From: an uncultured Planctomycetia bacterium
Lineage (GTDB): Bacteria; Planctomycetota; Phycisphaerae; Phycisphaerales; SM1A02
Assembly (NCBI GenBank): GCA_937871505.1
Contig: CALMPF010000066.1
Coordinates: 27,497-91,496 of the forward strand
Length of the DNA stretch: 64,000 nucleotides
Direction: 5' to 3'
Shown: positions 60,260 through 64,000 of the stretch, piece by piece
Numbering within the stretch: the first letter of the stretch is position 1
How the letters are laid out: each line of letters begins with the position of its first letter
The notes under the pieces: model-generated
What the model was told of the DNA's origin: nothing
What the model saw: only the letters and a program-made list of their open reading frames with translations
The model's database searches: none
Made by a program: the position numbers and the translations under genes

Positions 60260-62782
60260 TCAAGTCGATTGCCCGGCCGGGTCCGCAAGGTCCACGGCCG
60301 CCGCCACCGACACTGACGAAACCGACGAAACCCCCGCTCCCATCCCCACGCGGGCCACCGTGGCCGCCACACGGCCACCCTGTTGGCCCGTGGGCGGGGA
60401 TCCGTCGGAGGGGTGCGGTCCGCCCGCAAGGACAAACCGCCGCGACGGGCGGCCACCCTTTGGGCCAGGTGACGTGTCCTCCCACCGGCCGTGTCCGGCA
60501 GCGGCAAGGCCGTCGAGCTCGGCCCGGGCGTTCGCCGCCGTGGGGACGGAGCGGATCCGCTGCCACTCCCGGACCGAGACGGGGCCTGGCTGGCGCTCGA
60601 GCAGTTCGAGCAGCCGTCGCGTCTCGCGGTCACCCTCGTCCGCCGCCAACGCGCCGTAGATGCGAAGCGCCTCGGCCGCGAACCACCGTGAGAGCCGAAT
60701 CCCGGAGTCGATGCTGGCGGCGTCGATCTCCTCGCGATCGGCGAGCGTCGGATCGTCGGCCGCAGCGCGGACGAGATGCACGATGAGCGCAAGCCGCGCG
60801 GCATACCCCTCCAGCTTGCTCCACGCCGCCGCCTCATCGCCAACCAGCGCGAGCTGCTCCTCGCCGTGCTCGTTGACGAAGTCAATCCACGCCGCCTTCG
60901 CTGCCGCGTCCAGACCGAGCGGCTTGGGAGTCGGATCGCCGTCGGCGTCGCGCTCGGGCTCGATGGCGTAGAGGCGATCAAACAGCACCGTCACGGCGCC
61001 ATCCGTAAGCGGATCAAGCTCTGCCTCCGTCCATCGCTTCGCCCGACGCGGCGGATGGGCGAGCAGCAACCGCGCGAGCAGCCCGTTGTCGCGATGCTCG
61101 CGCCCGACCGACCGCTCGAGGATCGCCGGCTGAATGCCACCCGCGATCGACACCGCGGCGCTCGCCACGTAGACGGTGCCGCTCGTCTTGCGATCGACGA
61201 TGAGCGGATCCGCGTCGAACATCTGAAGCCAGCGCGCGACGTCGTCCGCGCCACCGCCGTTCTTGTACTGCCCGAAGCTGAACCAGCCCGAAAGCTCGTT
61301 GCGGAGCGTGAGCAACCCGCGCGGGTTCTCCTGGAGGAGCGTGGCAAGCGCCTCGGTCGTGCAGTCCTCGATCCAGGTGCGCGGGCAGATCGGCTTCTCC
61401 GGTGCGACCGGAGGCTCGGGCGCCGCCCGCCCCTTGGCCGCCTGCTTCTTCCACTCGTTGAACGCGATCTCGTAGCGCTGGCTATCCGCCTCCCACTGCT
61501 TCAGCGCCTGCTGATGCTCCTTCAGCAGCCGATGCTGCCGCGTGCGGACGGCGCGGAGAGCCAGCCGAAACGCCGGCGACTTCTGCGTCCCGCTTTCCCC
61601 CACGATCGCCGTCCAGAGGATCGCTGGTTCCACCCAGCCGCGCTTCAGGACGATGCGTCGCGTGTTGCCGATCGCGCCGGCCAAGCCCGAGAGCATCGGC
61701 AGTGCGACGAACGAGGCGTCGCAACCGATCGCCGCCGCGCCTTCGACGACATACGAACGGATCGGCTCAGGGAGCGCGTCCACCGGGAAGTCGCGATAGC
61801 GAGGAACGCGTGGACGGCCCTCCACGGCGACCGGCTCCCGCTTCGTCGCAAGAGCGAGCTCATCGATCCGCTCATGCACCGCCTCGGCATCGCCTCCCTC
61901 CAATGCGAGTACATCGACGATGTCCCCTGCATGCAGCAGCGCTGGCCAGTGCTCCCACAGCCGGAGCACGCGAACTTCCTCGGCTGACGCCTGCTGGCAG
62001 AGTGCGACGACTTCGTCCGCATACGCCTCACCCGGCTCGTCGTTGTCGGGCACAACGACGACGACCTTGTCGCGGAGTGGCGACCAGTCTGTCTGTGCGG
62101 CGCCCTTCGACCCTCCCGACGATGTCGTCGCGACCAGCCCGATTACCCTTGCTGCGTCGACCGCCTTCTCGCCCTCGCAGACATAGACCCACGCGCCCGC
62201 AGGCAGCTTGACCAACTCGGGGAGATGCAGAAGCGGCCTCGGCGCCGGCATCGCCTTGACTCGCCACTCGCCGCCGAGCAGGGAGACCGGCAGGATCTCC
62301 TTCGTAGCCTTGCCGCTCGGCGTGACCGCGTCCCATCGGAGCACGATGCCCACAGGCTGACCGTCTGCGGCGAGATAGGTCCATCGGCCGTGAGCTCGCC
62401 CCGATCGTCGCTCGATGTCAGCGATCACCGCGTCGCGTGTAGCGCCCGAGCCTGCCGACGCAACAGCGCCGCTCGATGGCGCACCGGTGCGCTCGTCGCG
62501 ATTCGGCTTCCTCTTGGGCCCAAGACTCCGCGTCGCGGGCCCCGCCATCAGGTCGCGCATCGACAGCCCGAGCGTGCGAACGATCTCTTCGGTCGCGCAT
62601 CCTGCATGGCAGCTCATGAGCGCTCGACCGTCACCGCCCACACCGATGGAGAGCGACGGGTTGCGATCCTCGTGCGCTGGGCATCGGCAGGACCAGCCGG
62701 CGCCTCTGCGCTTCGGGTTCAGCCCGTGGCTCCGCAGTGCGACCAACAAGCGCTCGACCGGCCCGGAGAGGATGGCGCTCAC
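60260..62782 (-). CDS. Primase-helicase-like protein (CHC2-type zinc, TOPRIM, DUF3987)
   Basis: The 840-residue protein starts at a GTG that overlaps the upstream HTH gene stop (GTGA). Near residues 25-55 lies a zinc-binding motif (CRCPAHEDRNPSLS, then SCHAGC). A TOPRIM domain follows (about 180-265: WVYVCEGEKAVDAARVIGLV, VVVVPDNDEPGEAYADEV). The long remainder matches the DUF3987 primase/helicase-associated family with a P-loop-like VGESGTQKSPAFRLAL. Such proteins copy or open DNA for the replication of phages, satellites and integrative elements. Downstream about 60 residues are Ala/Val-rich and variable. Together with the HTH genes this is the replication module of the element. Confidence 0.85.
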   Translation of the reverse strand: MSAILSGPVERLLVALRSHGLNPKRRGAGWSCRCPAHEDRNPSLSIGVGGDGRALMSCHAGCATEEIVRTLGLSMRDLMAGPATRSLGPKRKPNRDERTGAPSSGAVASAGSGATRDAVIADIERRSGRAHGRWTYLAADGQPVGIVLRWDAVTPSGKATKEILPVSLLGGEWRVKAMPAPRPLLHLPELVKLPAGAWVYVCEGEKAVDAARVIGLVATTSSGGSKGAAQTDWSPLRDKVVVVVPDNDEPGEAYADEVVALCQQASAEEVRVLRLWEHWPALLHAGDIVDVLALEGGDAEAVHERIDELALATKREPVAVEGRPRVPRYRDFPVDALPEPIRSYVVEGAAAIGCDASFVALPMLSGLAGAIGNTRRIVLKRGWVEPAILWTAIVGESGTQKSPAFRLALRAVRTRQHRLLKEHQQALKQWEADSQRYEIAFNEWKKQAAKGRAAPEPPVAPEKPICPRTWIEDCTTEALATLLQENPRGLLTLRNELSGWFSFGQYKNGGGADDVARWLQMFDADPLIVDRKTSGTVYVASAAVSIAGGIQPAILERSVGREHRDNGLLARLLLAHPPRRAKRWTEAELDPLTDGAVTVLFDRLYAIEPERDADGDPTPKPLGLDAAAKAAWIDFVNEHGEEQLALVGDEAAAWSKLEGYAARLALIVHLVRAAADDPTLADREEIDAASIDSGIRLSRWFAAEALRIYGALAADEGDRETRRLLELLERQPGPVSVREWQRIRSVPTAANARAELDGLAAAGHGRWEDTSPGPKGGRPSRRFVLAGGPHPSDGSPPTGQQGGRVAATVARVGMGAGVSSVSSVSVAAAVDLADPAGQST

Positions 62783-62991
62783 GCCCCACCTCTGCGCTTT
62801 GAGCGCTCGATGAACGCGCGGAGGTCCGCAGGATCGATCCGCACGCTCCGCCCGAAGCGCACAGCAGGCAGCACGCCACCAGCGACGAGCGTCCAGACGG
62901 TTCGCTCGGTGACGCCGAGCACCTTGGCGGCTTCGCGGTAGGTGAGAAGCGGCGAGAGGTCCGCCACCGAGTCGCGGGAGATGTGGCTCAT
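62779..62991 (-). CDS. Excisionase-like helix-turn-helix protein
   Basis: The 70-residue protein is a MerR-like/excisionise-type winged HTH of the DNA-binding helix-turn-helix domain 17 kind: LLTYREAAKVLGVTERTVWT, LVAGGVLPAVRFGRSVRIDP and ADLRAFIERSKRR. These small proteins direct excision or repress early genes of integrated elements. It overlaps the primase start (GTGA) and the preceding small gene (ATGA), so all three are probably translated together. Confidence 0.82.
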   Translation of the reverse strand: MSHISRDSVADLSPLLTYREAAKVLGVTERTVWTLVAGGVLPAVRFGRSVRIDPADLRAFIERSKRRGGA

Positions 62992-63212
62992 GCGCCACCC
63001 CCCGAATCCCGAGCGGCCCGCGCTCGCTCCGAGAGCAACCGCGCGACCGTGGCAACATCGACGAGGATCACGCGCTCAGCGTGCAGCCCCGGGAGTCGCC
63101 CGCCCTCGATCTCTCGCCGTAACCAGCGAGCGGGCACTCGCAGACAGCGGGCCGCAATGTTCAGCGGCACCGGCTCCGATGGATAGTGCGTTCCGTGCAT
63201 GGAACGAACCAT
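62988..63212 (-). CDS. Small DNA-binding protein (HTH-like)
   Basis: This 74-residue reading starts at an ATG at 63212 (an ATG at 63200 and a TTG at 63251 are alternatives). It has VPLNIAARCLRVPARWLRRE and LHAERVILVDVATVARLLSE, resembling a second helix-turn-helix of the excisionase kind with a recognition helix and short wing. It overlaps the next gene by ATGA. Function uncertain; regulation of the element is likely. Confidence 0.62.
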   Translation of the reverse strand: MVRSMHGTHYPSEPVPLNIAARCLRVPARWLRREIEGGRLPGLHAERVILVDVATVARLLSERARAARDSGGGA

Positions 63213-63320
63213 CGGGGACGGTCCGGAACCCAAGCGGAAGGCAAGGTGCAATCAAGATGCAATCAGCCGCAGGGGTGTCCGGCGCGGCGCGCAGGCCGAG
63301 TCCCCGCGACACCCATCACC

Positions 63321-63539
63321 TCACTCTGCGATCCTGCGAGCGATGCGGCGCCCCTTGAGCGTGAGCCGCGCACCGCTCCGATCACCCATGGGCCGTTCCG
63401 CAAGATCCAGCTCCAGCAGCCGGCGCACGATGGTGACGATGGATCGCTCCGACACGCGCCGGCTCGGGTCGATGGCATCGGCGATCCGGACCGCGGAGGC
63501 GAGCTCCGTCGGGTCGAGCGTCGCCAGTGCCTGGAGCAC
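63321..63539 (-). CDS. Small winged-helix-like protein
   Basis: The frame is open from about 63578; the shown start is GTG at 63539. A non-standard CTG at 63560, overlapping the previous stop codon, would add seven residues (LTPNELT). The product reads VLQALATLDPTELASAVRIA, ERSIVTIVRRLLELDLAERP and RLTLKGRRIARRIAE, which fits a winged helix-turn-helix. It follows the next upstream gene without a gap and would be translated from the same mRNA. Confidence 0.55.
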   Translation of the reverse strand: MLQALATLDPTELASAVRIADAIDPSRRVSERSIVTIVRRLLELDLAERPMGDRSGARLTLKGRRIARRIAE

Positions 63540-63556
63540 GGTGAGCTCGTTCGGCG

Positions 63557-63934
63557 TCAGCGCCGGCGGCGGGTTTCGTCAGTGTCAGAATCGCTGTGTA
63601 GGCTGGATGCGCTCGCGTCCGTCCGCCTGGCATGCGAGCGGGCATCCGTGGCGAACGTCGCCTTCATCCTCTGCCGGTCGATCCACGCGAGGGCGACGGC
63701 CCGGACGTCTCCGAGCGTGAACTCGCCCGATCGGATCGTCTCGAACGGCATCTCGACGAGGTGCGCGAGGTGCTCCCACTCCTCGATGGTCCGTGGCGGA
63801 TCGAAGCCAGCGGCCTCAATGTGGCGGTCGGTCTCGAGTAGCGCGGCTCTAACTGCTCCGGTCAACTCCTGGAGCGCTCGCTCGCGCTCAACCGCGAACT
63901 GCGCCCCAACGTTTCGGACCGCCACAGCGAACAC
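63557..63934 (-). CDS. Unknown small protein, possibly extending past the window edge
   Basis: The 125-residue reading starts at a GTG at 63934, but the frame stays open to the window end, so the true start may lie outside. It contains VERERALQELTGAVRAALLE, EEWEHLAHLVEMPFETIRSG and LGDVRAVALAWIDRQR, mostly helical. No family is recognised. The C-terminus is Ser/Asp/Arg-rich. It leads the small-gene series of the element. Confidence 0.5.
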   Translation of the reverse strand: MFAVAVRNVGAQFAVERERALQELTGAVRAALLETDRHIEAAGFDPPRTIEEWEHLAHLVEMPFETIRSGEFTLGDVRAVALAWIDRQRMKATFATDARSHARRTDASASSLHSDSDTDETRRRR

Positions 63935-64000
63935 GTGCAGTCGCAGTCTAGGTTCTGTCTGAAAACCCCAGTCGGAGGTATCTCGCGACGACAGCGAGCT

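Overview
The window is very GC-rich, gene-dense DNA that most resembles a planctomycete, probably class Phycisphaerae. Three secreted proteins carry C-terminal paired dockerin-like repeats (D-NGDG-V-GAD-GLLL--WG) of the kind common in that group. There is also a Ser/Thr kinase with a long repeat-rich C-terminal half, an FHA-ECF sigma factor fusion, a divergent DnaA and a diderm envelope gene set (LpxI, WecA/MraY-like transferase, O-antigen ligase-like protein, RND pump). The assignment rests on gene content only.

Layout. 1-3736 (minus strand): an anti-sigma-antagonist (STAS) fragment, gyrA and a TlyA/FtsJ-like RNA methyltransferase. 4034-8736 (plus): an alpha/beta hydrolase-metacaspase fusion followed by a thermolysin-like metallopeptidase, a possible two-protein proteolytic system and the most novel-looking cassette in the chromosomal part. 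8765-9646 (minus): lpxI. 9743-14362 (plus): an arginine succinyltransferase-type catabolic cluster (class III aminotransferase, astA, astD). 14567-16477: an FG-GAP/dockerin secreted protein. 16923-19610 (minus): a glycine-zipper miniprotein and dnaA, with a 726-bp gap upstream of dnaA. 20337-24526 (minus): GNAT enzyme, cyclodeaminase-family protein and a short pheT. 24941-27414 (plus): two lipoproteins and the FHA-ECF sigma factor. 27897-30434: secreted hydrolase-PKD-dockerin protein. 31093-34269 (minus): large repeat-rich secreted protein. 34683-37763: Ser/Thr kinase. 37785-42414 (minus): PilT-like ATPase, a membrane-anchored GspE/PilB-like pseudo-ATPase and a CvpA-like membrane protein. 42761-45646: guaB and an unknown membrane protein. 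45850-50618 (minus): RND adaptor and pump. 50791-54602: polyprenyl-phosphate sugar-phosphate transferase and O-antigen ligase-like protein. 54972-57590 (minus): unknown secreted protein with a collagen-like repeat.

58110-58456 is a complete ssrA (tmRNA) gene. Everything from its 3' end to the window edge looks like an integrated element: a GIY-YIG protein, a tyrosine integrase pointing at the tmRNA, a primase/DUF3987 protein and two excisionase-like HTH proteins overlapping in one operon, and further small genes running to the edge. The far attachment site is not in the window.

Gaps between genes are unusually rich in short perfect or near-perfect tandem arrays (periods 8, 8, 10, 12, 14 and 105 bp), each with its own unit. 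A 36-bp interspersed repeat occurs twice. Palindromic elements have inserted in frame in the integrase. Several genes have a TACCAT/TACGAT-like -10 element only 5-8 nt before the start codon, suggesting leaderless transcription.
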